NCBI GenBank assembly: GCA_032622095.1
Contig: CP136061.1
Location: 256,445,582 to 256,509,581, forward strand
Reading direction: 5' to 3'
Source: Siphonodentalium dalli
Taxonomy: Eukaryota; Mollusca; Scaphopoda; Gadilida; Siphonodentaliidae
Length of the DNA: 64,000 nucleotides
The notes below the pieces were generated by a model. That model was given only the letters and a program-made list of their open reading frames with translations. It searched no databases and was not told the origin of the DNA. Below, one piece after another: positions 22,546 through 33,401 of this stretch. The position numbers were made by a program, and so were the translations under genes. The first letter of the stretch is position 1. Every line of letters begins with the position of its first letter.

Positions 22546-22850
22546 TCGGATACACACGGGAGATCGTCCGTATCAATGTGATGTATACCAGAAATAATTT
22601 ATTCAGTCGAGTGACCTGACGAAACATAAGATAATCCACACGGGAGATCGCCCGTATCGATGTGATGTGTGCGAGAAATCATTTGCTCGTTTGAGTACAA
22701 TGACGATGCATAAGTTAACCCACACTGGGGCTCGCCCGCACCAATGTGATTTATGCGAGAAATCATTTTCGCAATTGGGTATTTTGAGTGTTTACGCTGT
22801 GCCGAGCAATCTTATGGCAAATATTTTGGGCAATTTTCTTCTTTTTTTGG
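22543..22850 (+). pseudogene. Zinc-finger relic, duplicate of the 11.7-kb gene
   Basis: Three to four finger units close in sequence to the C-terminal half of the array at 11734-12879. The first unit has lost a cysteine (GATGTATACCAG) and has an in-frame TAA. The last two read CEKSFARLSTMTMHKLTH and CDLCEKSFSQLG before the sequence drifts to the same trailing text (GTGCCGAGCAATCTTATGG) that follows the 11.7-kb gene at 12995. It is a fragment and not expected to be functional. Confidence 0.85.
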
Positions 22851-23042
22851 CAAAAAAAAAAAAACGTTGGCTAAAAGTTTGGCCTAATGAAATTTATTTT
22901 TCTACTTTAAAAACAAAAATGGACAAAGTGAACCCTGGTCACAACTACGAAAATCCACACACGATTAACAAACAGGGGACATCACACATGACGCATGGAC
23001 TACGGTGTGTCCTCTGCTGCAGGCTATATGCGGTTCTTATAT
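22851..23042. other. Insertion-rich join without a gene
   Basis: Includes an A-run at about 22852-22864, a lone AAGTTTGGCCTAATG end (22876-22890) of the AGGCCAAAC element type, and the left 10-bp target duplication of the foldback element that follows. This block is absent from the parent locus at 13 kb. Confidence 0.5.
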
Positions 23043-23774
23043 AGGGTCCGTAAAGTTGGATCGAAGTTCGAAATTCGGTGCAGATTCGCGTGAAGTTAGA
23101 TTGAAGTTCGAAATTCGAAGTTCGGTGGAGATTCAACTCCCACTTTCTTTTGCCTCAAGTTCATTGGTGTGTTCCAATTCGTGTTACCTGTTCGAATTTT
23201 GGGTCAAAAGTGATTTTTTTTCAGTTTTTCTGAGATACTGCATGGCGCTGGACTTGGAAATCACTTTTGACCCAAAATTCGAACAGGGGAGCACGAATTG
23301 GAACACAACAATGAACTTGAGGCAAAAAAAAGTGGGGGATCGAATTTCAATCTGAATTTCGAACTTCGAACGAATCTCCACCGAATTTCGAAGGCTCAGA
23401 TTGAAATTCATACCTATAGATCGAGTAATTTCTCGAAGATGAGCGTTAGTTTGCTGGATTCTCTTACGGAAAGTATCAAAAATGCCAAGTTTCAGCCCGA
23501 TCCAGCCATAAACAGTGCCACTTCCCTTCGGCACCTTAATATTGAAGGCGAAATTTGCTAAGTCCAGCCCCGTGGCAAAATTTTCTAAGTCCAGCAGTAT
23601 CTCAGAAAAGTGAAAAAAATCACTTTTGACACAAAATTCGAACAGCGGAGCGCGGCTTGGAACACAACAATGATCTTGAGGCAAAAAAGTGGGGGTTGAA
23701 TCTCCACCGAATTTCGAACTTCAATCTAACTTCACGCGAATCTCCACCGAATTTCGATCCAACTTCACGGACCC
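23043..23774. mobile_element. Foldback-type element with 10-bp target duplication
   Basis: The 5' end GGGTCCGTAAAGTTGGATCG (from 23044) is the inverse of the 3' end, whose last bases are CTTCACGGACCC (to 23774). The arms are long and repeat GAAGTTCGAAATTCGGTG-like blocks in both orientations, with a further inverted pair inside (around 23175-23330). The 10-mer GTTCTTATAT lies on both sides (23033-23042 and 23775-23784). Long inverted ends plus a 9-11 bp duplication fit the Mutator-like (MULE) superfamily. No transposase is encoded; ORFs here are by-products of the palindrome. Confidence 0.7.
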
Positions 23775-23784
23775 GTTCTTATAT

Positions 23785-24735
23785 GGGTTAATACGAGCAC
23801 CCATAACGGACATCGCCCCTATCCATGTGATATGTGCGGGAAATCATTTATTATTATGAGTCAATTGACGAGAATAAGATAATTCATATGTCCTGTATAT
23901 CCTATACCAGTTTGATTTTATAGTATGTGTTTAAAATTTCGCTACATCCAACATATGTGTATTATATTTAAAGAAAAGTCTATATCTGTATTATATTTTA
24001 AGAAAGGACTATGCGCGGCGTGACATTTCACCCCACAACGTTATTGACGTATCAACAAAAGCTCTCGTCTAGACATTGGGTTGTTTACTTTAGCGTTTCG
24101 GATGGTTTAACAGTGGAATAAAATAGTAATGTTGCTACATTTACGATGAACCATGATTAAATGTTCCTAATATGACTCCTACTAGAATAATCGCCACTCA
24201 AAATTTCGGTGTTGAATGTGTCTCCGTTAATCACTCTTTGAGATAAATGAAAACATATGTAATGTTGATGCACGATTGAATTATCATAAACCAACTAACT
24301 GTGTCTATATTCTAAAAAAATATTATTTCAAGCGAGCTTCTTAATCACTAAAAAGTATTACTAATTTCGACCAATATAAATCGAGCCTCTCATTTTAAGA
24401 ATTAAAAGTACAAATTGTATGTAAAACATTTGAATTGGCAGATTTGTTTTGTTATGATATTGTCCAGTCACATGCGTGGAATTATCCAGTTACTTTCGTG
24501 TGCACTTCACGCCTTCGTGCATATGAGAGTCCAGTGGTTGCACATCACATGCGTATACATGTATCACAAGGAGCAACTTTCAGGATTCGCCATTTTATAG
24601 TTTGAGTCAAATTATGCACGAAATGGTGGCCGCCATATTGCCTGTGACGTACACGGCCACACGTTAGCGTCAAATTAGTTTGAGCAGAAATTCTTACGAA
24701 CAAAAAATGGACCAAGTTTAATACTGGGGGATGCA
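23785..24735 (+). repeat. Duplicate of the 13-kb 3' flank plus gene-free sequence
   Basis: 23825-24300 copies 13050-13525, including TTCGCTACATCCAACATATG and the polyadenylation region. 24415-24590 copies 21640-21790. The rest shows no gene. Confidence 0.75.
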
Positions 24736-25560
24736 CGTTGGCCGACCTGGTTCCCGGACAAAAATTCCAATTTTCACAATTTTCTTACATAATTTCTTCA
24801 TTTTTTTAAATTCCAATTTATTCCTGTCTTTTGATCCAAAAATGACGACTATCCCATTGTGGAATTCATGGAAATTTTTGATATGTTATTATATGAGTAT
24901 AGTCACACTCAAAAACACCAAAAGTCATTGCACATCAAATTTTTTCACGGTTGGGCATTTCTTTCCACCAGTTTGACTTGACTAATAAGGAACTGCAAAA
25001 TTTACACAAAAAGCCATTGATAGGAACCCATGTCAAAGATATGTAGACAATTTTCCCCAAAAGCGAATTTTGGATATATTGTTCCCCAGATTCTGCCCGA
25101 TAAAATAACACACACAAAAAAAGCTTTTTACTAATTCAATACAGGTTCACCTTAAAATCCGACTCTCAACCAGAAAATTATAATTTTCACCATTTTTAAA
25201 AAAAATATTCCTCAATTTTGACCCAAAAATGACGACTTTCCCACACTGGGATACATGGGGATTTTGGTTACGGTATTATGTGGGTATAGTCACATTCAAA
25301 CACACCAAAAGACATTGCATAGCAATTTGTTCACGGTTGTGTTTCTTTCCATCAGATTGATTGGATTAATAAGGAACAGCAAAATTGACACAAAGCCATG
25401 AATACGATCCTATTTCAAAGAACAGTAGAATATTTCCCCCAAAGCGGATTTCAGTTATATTGTTCCCCAGATTCTGCCAGACAAAATAACACCAAAAGCA
25501 GCTTGTCGACAATTTGTACTATGTTCACCTCAAAATCGAGTCTCAACGACCAGACTAGTG
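24736..25560 (+). repeat. Tandem duplication of about 400 bp
   Basis: 24765-25172 and 25173-25556 share in order CCAAAAATGACGACT, GGTATAGTCACA-like, ACACCAAAAG, TTCACGGTTG, ATTGTTCCCCAGATTCTGCC and AAATAACAC. They differ at roughly one base in four, so the duplication is old. No reading frame is conserved between the copies. Confidence 0.8.
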
Positions 25561-26200
25561 GTCTCAATCTACATGTCAATCCAAATACTAGTACATGTAC
25601 CATTAGAGTGCCACTCCTGTGGTGCACAGTGTGCTCAATCTTCGTGAATGTACATCACCCGGTAGTCATTCCATTGACCACATTTAACAGGTAATATAGT
25701 GGTGCATACCATAATGTGTCCAGCTGCGAAGAAAGGGGGAATCATCTCCTCAACGGAGTCTATAGAGGGAACGACGAATCAGATACCCGCTCTGCTCTAA
25801 TAAAATTCAGTATTATGAACATGGGTTTGACATTCAATGATATTTATAGAATGTACATGCGTGACATCGGTATTTTCAGTGCACTTTTCATCGCTTTTGC
25901 AAGCTTCATTGTAACGGAATTTGAATAAGTATTTCGACATGCTTGACCGATTTGCAACAAAATATATCGGTTTATTATATTGGGATCAAAGTTGAGTCAC
26001 GTTACAGATGTATTTGGTTGATGTGCATTTGTAATGGAATCCGACAAATTATCCAGAAAACAGTTGCAAATGAACTATTAACCGAGAATTTTTTTTTTAA
26101 ACAAAGAATATTGCGTTAGAGCAAAGTTCCGTAATTGGCTGCTAGACTAAATTCCGCTTTTCCTGTCGACACTTTTAGCTCAGCTTTACTGTGTAAAGTT
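25561..26200 (+). repeat. Dispersed repeat, inverted copy at 48780-49100; rest gene-free
   Basis: 25595-25990 shares GAATCATCTCCT-like, CCCGCTCTGCTCTAAT, CAGTATTATGAACATGGG and TTTGAATAAGTATTTCGA with the reverse complement of 48780-49100. Small frames here are not conserved in the other copy. Confidence 0.7.
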
Positions 26201-27018
26201 TGCGCAATTGGCATGTGTTGATCGTCCGTCGTCCCTGTGTGGATGCGTCTGTCAACAATTTCCTTTGACACACCCTACAAGCCACATCCCTCATCTGATC
26301 GTCACCAAACTTCATAGGAATCTTCGGGGTGAACCATCATTTTTTTTTATTATGAATTTCTTTAGAAAACACGGCGATCTTGGATTTCAGTTTTGAATAA
26401 ATTGGCATATCCCTTATCCCTTAGCACACCATACAGGTTACATCTGACATCCGATCGTCACCAAACTTCATAAGGATCTTCGGGGTTAACTCTAGATGAG
26501 AGCCTACCATTTGTTTTCGAATTATGTTAAAAAACATGGCCACCAGCGACCATATTGCATTTCAAATTTGTACCCATTGTTACACATTGCAGTCTATAAT
26601 TATTGGTGAAATGTTTTGAAAAATTACAGGGATGTTTGGTATCACCTCTAGATGGGAGCTATTAAACCATGGCCGCTGGCAGCCATATTGTATTTTACTC
26701 TTTGCATCACTATATCCTTTGGCACACCCTACAGGCCACACCCCTCGTCACCTTACTACATATGGATCCTCGTTGTGACCTCTAGATGGGAAGATGGGAG
26801 CTATTAAATGTGAACGATTTCCGATATAAATTTTTTTTCTTCCGAATTCTCTTTAAAAAAAGCATGGTTGCCAGCGGCCATCTTGGATTTTACTCTTTGT
26901 ACATATGTACATGTATGACTAAATCCCGGCTTTAGTGCACCATACAGGTTACATTTCATCCGAACGTCACCACTCTTCATGTGGATCTTCGTAGTCAACA
27001 TACGCTCATTATACGATT
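26200..27018 (+). repeat. Degenerate direct repeats of about 160-200 bp
   Basis: The text CACCCTACAGGCCACA or close variants, then CGTCACCAAACTTCAT, ATCTTCGGGGT and CTCTAGATGGGAG, then a poly-T/A stretch and GGCCATATTG, recurs about four times. It is non-coding. Its style matches long, diverged repeats common in invertebrate genomes. Confidence 0.65.
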
Positions 27019-27350
27019 CGTAGTCAAGACAAAACATGCACATAGCGCAGTAGATAATTCGTATTCCAGACAAAACATGCACCTAGCACAGTAGATAATA
27101 CGTAGTCCAGACAAAACGTGCACATAGCGCAGTAGATAATACTTAGTCCAGACAAAACATGCACATAGCGCAGTAGATAATTCGTATTCCAGACAAAACG
27201 TGCACATAGCGCAGTAGATAATACGTAGTCCAGACAAAACATGCACATAGCGCAGTAGATAATACGTATTCCAGACAAAACATGCACATAGCGCAGTATG
27301 CTATTCGTAGTCCAAACAAAACATGCACGCATCGCAGTATACGATTTTTA
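27019..27350 (+). repeat. 41-bp minisatellite, 8 copies
   Basis: Each unit contains CCAGACAAAACATGCACATA followed by GCGCAGTAGATAAT and TCGTA. Eight head-to-tail copies differ at a few bases. Since 41 is not a multiple of three, all three minus-strand frames stay open with a 41-residue period, giving spurious cysteine-rich ORFs. Confidence 0.95.
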
Positions 27351-28450
27351 GTGGACGTTAATTATACCCCCAGCAACGAAGTTGTGTGGGGGTGGGGAGT
27401 ATACTGGAATCAGCTTGTCCGTCTGTCCGTGGGACACAAATTTGTCTGGATTTTTTTCAGTCGTTTTTCGATCATTTTCCGTGAAACTTGGCACGGACAT
27501 CAACCACCATGGGACCCTGTGCACCTGCGATCATGACGTCTGTCGGACTTTTCTTTATGGAGTTATCCCCATTTTTATTCTTAGAAAATGTTCGCAACAT
27601 TTATAATTTTGTCCGAGCTTTTATTCCTACATTTTTAGGTTTGGTAGTTCGCCGTGCCATTTTCTGTGACCACCGACCCGCGTTTCGATTTATTTTCGTG
27701 TATTTCCAACTGATACACGCCGCCAGTGATTTCGATGTGCACGTATTGCCGATAGATTCCGCTGTCGAATTTTTATAAAACATTCCGCAAGTTATGCTCA
27801 GGAATTAAACAAAACGCACTAGAATACCGATTAGGGGAAAAATTTTACCCCCTACAAGTTTGTACACCCTATTTTCTGCTTTAAACAAAGGCCAGATCAC
27901 CCGGAGTCGAACTGAACATCACCAGGTGACCCCCCCCCCCCCCACTGGGTAAATGCAAAATTGATCGTATATACCTTTCCATTGTCTTTTGTGTCGTTAT
28001 TTAGCCGTCCAGTTCTAATTATGATACCATTATATTGCTTTAAAACACTAATATTCTCCTGTGGAGCACTGGTATTCTGACGTTCACACTGGTATTCCTC
28101 GAGCCGATTGGACAGTGTGAGGCTGGAACTACCATGTCAGGATATTTCACGAAGCGCGGCGAACGTTCAAAGCTTGGACCGGACAGAGAAGGCATCGTTT
28201 TGATTACATAGGCGACGTTATGCGTAGAAGCCGCGTAGTATTAAAACATTCTCTCAGAAAATATAGAAATGAAGTTGAGCAAACTTGTGCTTCCAATATA
28301 GCGGATATGTGGAGTGACCATTTTGCTGTATAATGCAAGCAAGTACAGACAACCGCGTGGCTTCTGATAAATCTAATGGATCTTCTAGTGCGTGTACTGT
28401 TTCTGATTTTGATTCAATTCGGGTGGCTGAATCGGACGTTCGTAATGAAA
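27351..28450. other. Gene-free, with a mollusc-style dispersed repeat
   Basis: 27361-27600 begins TATACCCCCAGCAACGAAGT and continues with TCCGTCTGTCCGTGGGACA and CGTGAAACTTGGCACGGACA. I recognise this style of repeat from molluscan sequence, from memory. A C14 run lies at 27930-27943. No gene is supported from here to 28450. Confidence 0.45.
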
Positions 28451-28652
28451 TAAGGCCAAAAAACATAAAATAATACCTGTGTTTAGGGTTGCAATGTTTA
28501 AAGGTGGATTATCTCTTTGTAAACATGTGCTATATAGTTACCGGGGTATACAAAATATCTCAGTGTCTACAGTCAAATACATTGTTTTGGATAGGCACCT
28601 TTTTCTAGGGTAGGTAGGGAAACCCTAAATACAGGTATTTCTTTTGGCCTAA
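28451..28652. mobile_element. Short inverted-repeat element carrying a MITE end
   Basis: The left end TAAGGCCAAAAAACATAAAA, then ATACCTGTGTTTAGGGTT, is mirrored at the right by AACCCTAAATACAGGTATTT and TTTTGGCCTAA. Between them sits a left-end fragment of the TTAA-MITE (28502-28553) after TTAA at 28498-28501. The unit is about 200 bp and encodes nothing. Confidence 0.7.
28502..28553 (+). mobile_element. TTAA-MITE copy 8, left-end fragment
   Basis: AGGTGGATTATCTCTTTGTA through TATAGTTACCGGGGTATA, then the match stops. It lies inside the short inverted-repeat element. Confidence 0.8.
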
Positions 28653-28675
28653 GCAAACTAGCTGTACGGATATCC

Positions 28676-29140
28676 GGTGGCTGAGATGGAATTTCTGCTG
28701 AGCACCTCAAATTCGGTCACCCACATCTACATAAATGTCTTGAATCATTATCTAACGCCAACATCGTCCATGTACATTTACCTCAGTCCATTCTAAAGGT
28801 CACTATTGTTCCTACAATTAATACAAAGCTGGATATGTTTCAAAGTGGGATAACTATCGACCGATTGCTTTGGCCAGTGTCATATCTAATGTGTTTGAAC
28901 TAATTCTTCTGAACAAAATACAAGATAAACTACCACACTACATGTACATGCAACCAGTTTGGATTCAAACCGAAACATTCTACATATCAATGCATATTCT
29001 CTCTCAATGAGTCTATCTGACAGGCAATATACCAGCAAGGATACTCCTGTATGTGTATGCTTTATTGATGCGTCTAAAGCAGTCGATCGTGTCGTCCATC
29101 GAAAACGTTTGCAAATATTAGAATGCAGAGGTCGCACATA
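28676..29140 (+). pseudogene. LINE reverse transcriptase fragment
   Basis: Translation in shifting frames gives DGISAEHLKFGHPHLH, NYRPIALASVISNVFELIL, a QFGFKPKHST-like stretch and FIDASKAVDRVVH. These are the first motifs of a LINE reverse transcriptase up to the first catalytic aspartate. At least two frame changes occur. The fragment stops before the second aspartate motif and is followed directly by zinc-finger sequence. It differs from the LINE at 1-2489. Confidence 0.8.
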
Positions 29141-29227
29141 TTTTAGTGGGATACGATCAGACTTTCTGTGTCCGATGGGGCTCCTCGTATTTATCGTGTT
29201 TAGTCAGTTTGCTTACTGTGATGAATG

Positions 29228-29413
29228 ATTTCTCGCATATATCACACTCATGCGTGCGATCTCCAGTGTGTAGACATATCCATCTGTGTTTAATCACACT
29301 TCATGACAAGGTTAATTATTTCCAGCAAATGTCACATTAATACAGGCGATCGCCGGAGTGGATGTGTTTATTGCTTGTTAGAGTACATGATTGTTTGAAT
29401 GCTTTGTCACATA
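29228..29413 (-). pseudogene. Decayed 3' fingers of the 29.4-kb gene
   Basis: Beyond the stop of the 29414-30484 frame, the minus strand still shows three finger-sized units with stops and frame breaks (CAGTGTGATATGTGACAAAG, ACATTTGCTGG, GAGTGTGATATATGCGAG). The same worn tail follows the genes at 34855-35640 and 59712-60707, so it predates their duplication. Confidence 0.75.
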
Positions 29414-30484
29414 TCACACTGATTCGGGCGAATGCCGGTGTGTTTTTCTTCGTTTATGTCTTTCCATGTCGCGTGATGTAGTGAATGTTTTCTCGCATAT
29501 ATCACACTGATACGGTCGATCTCCAGTGTGAATCATCTTGTGTAATGTCAAGTGTCCCGATCTGCTGAATGATTTTTCACATATATCACATCTATACGGG
29601 CGGTCACCGGAGTGGATTCTTTTATGACGTGTTAGATCATTTGATTTTTTGAATGCTTTGTCACAAATATCACATTGATATGGGCGAGTGTCGGAATGTG
29701 TTCTTTTATGACTTGTTAGTGTGCTTGATTGTTTGAAAGCCTTGTCGCATATATCGCACTGATACGGTCGATCGCCGGTGTGTATCCTCTTGTGTGCAAT
29801 CAAATTTCCTGACATGGTGTATGATTTCCCACAGATATCGCATCCATACGGGCGATCGCCGGAATGGATTCTTTTATGACTTGTTAGCAAACTTGACTTT
29901 TTGAATTCTTTGTCGCATATATCGCACTGGTGTAGTCGATCATTGGTATGGTTCCTCATGTGTGCAGACAAACTGCTCGAGTAATTTAATGATTTCCCAC
30001 AAATACCACATTGATAATGGCTATCGCAGGAGTGAACTCTTTTATGAACTGTCAGAGCACTTAATTGTTTGAACGTTTTGTCGCACATATCGCACTGGTG
30101 TAATCGATCATCGGTATGGTTCCTCATGTGTGTAGACAAACTGTTCGAGCCATTTAATGATTTCCCACAAATACCACATTGATACGGGGTATCGCCGGAG
30201 TGAATTATTTTATGACTTGTTAGCGAACTTGACTTTTTGAATTCCTGTTCACATACATCGCACCGATATGGGCGATCGTCCGTGTGGATTATGTTATGAC
30301 AAATTAGATCACTTGATTGTTTAAATGATTTGTTGCATATATCACACTGATGCGGGCGATCATCGGTAGAGTTCATCATGCCGATTGTGTGCAGACAAAT
30401 AGCTAGAAACGGCGAATGATTCACCAGAAATATTAGTTGTGACCTGACTCGCGTCCACGAAAACAGACGGTTCTGCTTGTACAA
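29414..30484 (-). CDS. C2H2 zinc-finger array protein, 11 fingers
   Basis: The 356-residue frame holds eleven intact fingers from about residue 45 to the end, with linkers HTGDRPYQ or HSGDRPYR. Two kinds alternate: CDICDKxFKQSSxLTxHKR and CGICGKSLNxSSSLSxHMRNH. The last finger has a longer histidine spacing (DMERHKRRKTH). The first 40 residues read like an out-of-frame worn finger, so the start is probably the MMN near residue 36 or an upstream exon. It is a presumed nuclear DNA-binding protein; no effector domain is visible. It is paralogous to 34855-35640 and 59712-60707 in finger order, upstream text and worn 3' tail. Confidence 0.75.
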   Translation of the reverse strand: MYKQNRLFSWTRVRSQLIFLVNHSPFLAICLHTIGMMNSTDDRPHQCDICNKSFKQSSDLICHNIIHTDDRPYRCDVCEQEFKKSSSLTSHKIIHSGDTPYQCGICGKSLNGSNSLSTHMRNHTDDRLHQCDMCDKTFKQLSALTVHKRVHSCDSHYQCGICGKSLNYSSSLSAHMRNHTNDRLHQCDICDKEFKKSSLLTSHKRIHSGDRPYGCDICGKSYTMSGNLIAHKRIHTGDRPYQCDICDKAFKQSSTLTSHKRTHSDTRPYQCDICDKAFKKSNDLTRHKRIHSGDRPYRCDICEKSFSRSGHLTLHKMIHTGDRPYQCDICEKTFTTSRDMERHKRRKTHRHSPESV

Positions 30485-30989
30485 GAGGAATCTACAGAGA
30501 AGATACAGTGAAACAGTATAAATTTATCAACATCTATCCCTCTCAAATGTCAGAACGGTGTTCAGTGAATGTTTTCCTTGTACCGGTATATACGGTATAC
30601 GCCTGTTGGCCTATACGGATCCACTTTTACGCAGTTAATTTTCTTGCTCGTAAATGTCGCATCACCTAATTGCGAAAATGCATCGATGTGTGTTAATTTC
30701 TCTAACTGGAAATAAAAAAAAAAAGTTATGGTACTGAATAATGGGTACTCTTATTTGTCGTTTCATTGAGTTTGCGTTCAACGCCTGCAGTGTGGCGTGC
30801 GATTCTGCCCCAGTAAATTACTCATATATGAGGGTGAAGACCCCCCCCCCTTTCGGACGCCTGAATCTGGTTCTGTTATGGCGTCTTCCGGAAGCCAGAC
30901 CAGCGTATACCGGATTATACCGGGCTCATATTTCGATGACGGATGCTTCCATTGATATTCTTTATAAACGTTAATACAATATGTTGACA
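30485..30989 (-). promoter_or_regulatory. Conserved upstream region of the 29.4-kb gene
   Basis: About 30485-30790 on the minus strand aligns with the regions upstream of the 34.9- and 59.7-kb genes. Shared words are GTTGAACGCAAAC, GTACCCATTATTCAGTACCA, ATTAACTGC, TGGATCCGTA and GGAAAACATTCACTGA. Homology stops near 30790. From there to 30989 I see only a C11 run (30839-30849) and no gene. A promoter function is inferred from conservation and position. Confidence 0.5.
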
Positions 30990-31151
30990 TTAAGCCGCCT
31001 CCCCCCGCATTAACTTCAATTCCAGATGACATAACAACCGCAGACCTATGTGAGCAGGTCGATTACATCCCGCCTGTCCCACCAGACATGGGACACGATA
31101 ACCAACGGGTTGACCAATCGGAACGGGCTACACGATCGAGACATCCGCCTG
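30990..31151 (+). pseudogene. Possible C-terminal tail of an LTR-retrotransposon pol
   Basis: An open frame reads DDITTADLCEQVDYIPPVPP and later RATRSRHPPAYMGDS. The end resembles the basic RSTRSRRPPSFLLDY tail at 47520-47560. It runs into the left inverted repeat of the next element. The identification rests on a short motif and is tentative. Confidence 0.35.
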
Positions 31152-31331
31152 CATATATGGGTGATTCTCGCTTATGGGGAACAATTGATGAAGCAGACAT
31201 CTAGCATAAAATGTTGCCATGAAATAATGCATATGGGAATTTCAGGTACAGTGTGTGACATCAAAAAAATAAAATATAACTGCCCGATAGTCAATCCCCC
31301 AAAGACCAGAGCAGCTTCAGTATGCAGAATC

Positions 31332-33401
31332 GATACCTACGTTACTGAAGCCAAGACTACATTCAGGTGTTTCAACACGATTTGCCATGACTAAATAAGT
31401 CACTGATCTATTCGCACCGCCTCAGATTACAGCGCTCGGTACAGACTTTCAGAAATCGTTTGAGTTGCAACTGTCAGAAATCTTACAATAGAATGCAGTC
31501 CAGTTTATACCTTGAAGCCATAATTTGGATACCTACGTTACCACCGAGGACAACGAGGTGTAATTTGTAACAAACACAATAAATACATGTCTACCACCAT
31601 ACACAAATACCCACATGTAATTGTTTTTCGGGAGCGGTGATGAAATATAACAATTGATATTCCACATTGTGTGTGTTACAATATATGTCAGGAAACCAAT
31701 GGTTGTAAAAATATCGATACCTACGTTACCATGGTATTATGACACAACGAACTACATATTTTAATTTTATTTGTGTTACATATGATATGGTACCCATCAA
31801 GGATCATAATGGGTGGTGGCTTGCTTTTGACATACAATTGTAGTATATGCTGTACCCAGATGAAGTGTGAAATCGATACCTACGTTACCGATACCTACGT
31901 TACCAATTTTTAAAGTTTTTTTGTTAAGTCGCCTAAAACGTTCCATTTTTCGCGTATAATCAGATTAATTAAAGGCTGCACGTGAACAGATGTGAAATTT
32001 AGCACAACATATCAGCAAACAATATATACATGAGGTTTGAGATGAATCAATCAAGTTTGTTTTAAATAGAACTAGCATATCTGGATACCGGTTCTGTTTT
32101 GCCAGTGTAGGTGAAGAAATAATAGTCAGTCCGCTGTTATAGGTCTGTGGGAATCAAACTTACATTTATGACAAATGAGAAAACATCAGTGCATGCATAT
32201 CTTCTTGGTTCAGTTTAATGGTATTGTCACTTTAGCACGATTAAAATGTGTTTATATAAACAAAAGTTGTACATTATGCAGGTCGAAGATGTACCATGAT
32301 TCGAACTCACAACCCTTTGATCCGTAGCACGGTGCCAACGAAAAATGTGACATTTGACCTACTCGATAGAATGCGCCATAAACGAAATACTATTTTTCAA
32401 ATGTATATATAACTTACATCGATAATTCAATACACTGATATATATATATATACTAGTAATATAGTACAAAACATGGTATCACGTTGGGTACTTGCGCATG
32501 GTTCAATAGTAATTGTCGCCCGTTTATTGGACAGCGATCTCTTAACCTGTTTTTTCTCTTTGTGTTTTAATTGTTGAATTAAACGTTTGTTCGAATTAAA
32601 GTCTGCATATATTGACTATACATATATGTTTTCTTGGTTGGACGCACTGTTCCGCGCTCAGTTGACGTTCTCAATGCAGTAGCGCGGTGATTCAGATTCC
32701 AGAATCGTTTTTAGAAACGATGACTTTGAAAATAAGAATTTCCGCACATTCAAGTTGAAAAGTGCAAGACTCGCCAAAAGTTCAGTTAATCATCAACTAC
32801 AAATTACATGATACATAATTTCATTATCCACCAACTGTGTGCTACCTACGTTACCATGCACATATATGTAAGTCATTCGCCAAATTGTTGAAATTGAAAA
32901 TATATATAGATTGAATTCCAAGTGATTCTCAAATTATCTCACCAGATACGACGAAAAAGTAACATATTAAAGAATATGTCTATAGTTGCACAGCGATACC
33001 TACGTTACCAAATTATTGTCCCATTACGAGGTAAAATATGTCAGCCCATACGACAGGGTCATTAGTAACACCGTGATTTTATTCGAACTTAGTATCTCAG
33101 AATAAGATTTTGTCATAACCGTGCGACAGAGGTGGTTCTCTGTCAACCAGGAGTCAATTGAACTACTTTTAGTTATAAAATTCAGAAAATGTTTGTCGTT
33201 TTTTAGACGATTTCGTACTCTATCAATATGATTCGCTGGGTATACAGGCTACTCATTTTTCACATAATCAGATGGAAATATAAATCGATATTTACCAGCT
33301 GTATCTCTTTTGAAATAAATTAACTTCCCATGTCGAATTTCTTGTTAACTTCAACATAATAACAATTAGCAGAAGATCAACCAATTGGTAACGTAGGTAT
33401 C
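31332..33401. repeat. Eight copies of GATACCTACGTTACC
   Basis: Plus-strand copies are at 31332-31346 (last base T), 31528-31542, 31716-31730, 31875-31889, 31890-31904 (head to tail with the previous one), 32841-32855 (GCTACC at the start) and 32995-33009. A minus-strand copy is at 33387-33401. They flank a central 930 bp without copies. Subterminal motif clusters of this kind are transposase binding sites in several DNA-transposon superfamilies; that role is inference here. Confidence 0.9.
32285..32345 (-). other. tRNA-like (SINE-like) fragment
   Basis: On the minus strand, GTGCTACGGATCAAAGGGTT followed by GTGAGTTCGAATCATGG resembles the anticodon and T arms of a tRNA, with a B-box-like AGTTCGAATC. 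No A box or acceptor stem is evident, so a SINE fragment is more likely than a tRNA gene. Confidence 0.4.

Noticed and set aside
23005-23684. Overlapping ORFs of up to 166 codons on both strands
   Set aside because: They lie in the arms of a foldback element; the mirrored sequence opens both strands together.
27024-27332. Cysteine-rich minus-strand ORFs that look like a secreted repeat protein
   Set aside because: They are a 41-bp minisatellite read in three phases.
32285-32345. A functional tRNA gene
   Set aside because: Only a T-arm-like and anticodon-arm-like stretch is seen; no A box or paired acceptor stem, so at most a SINE fragment.
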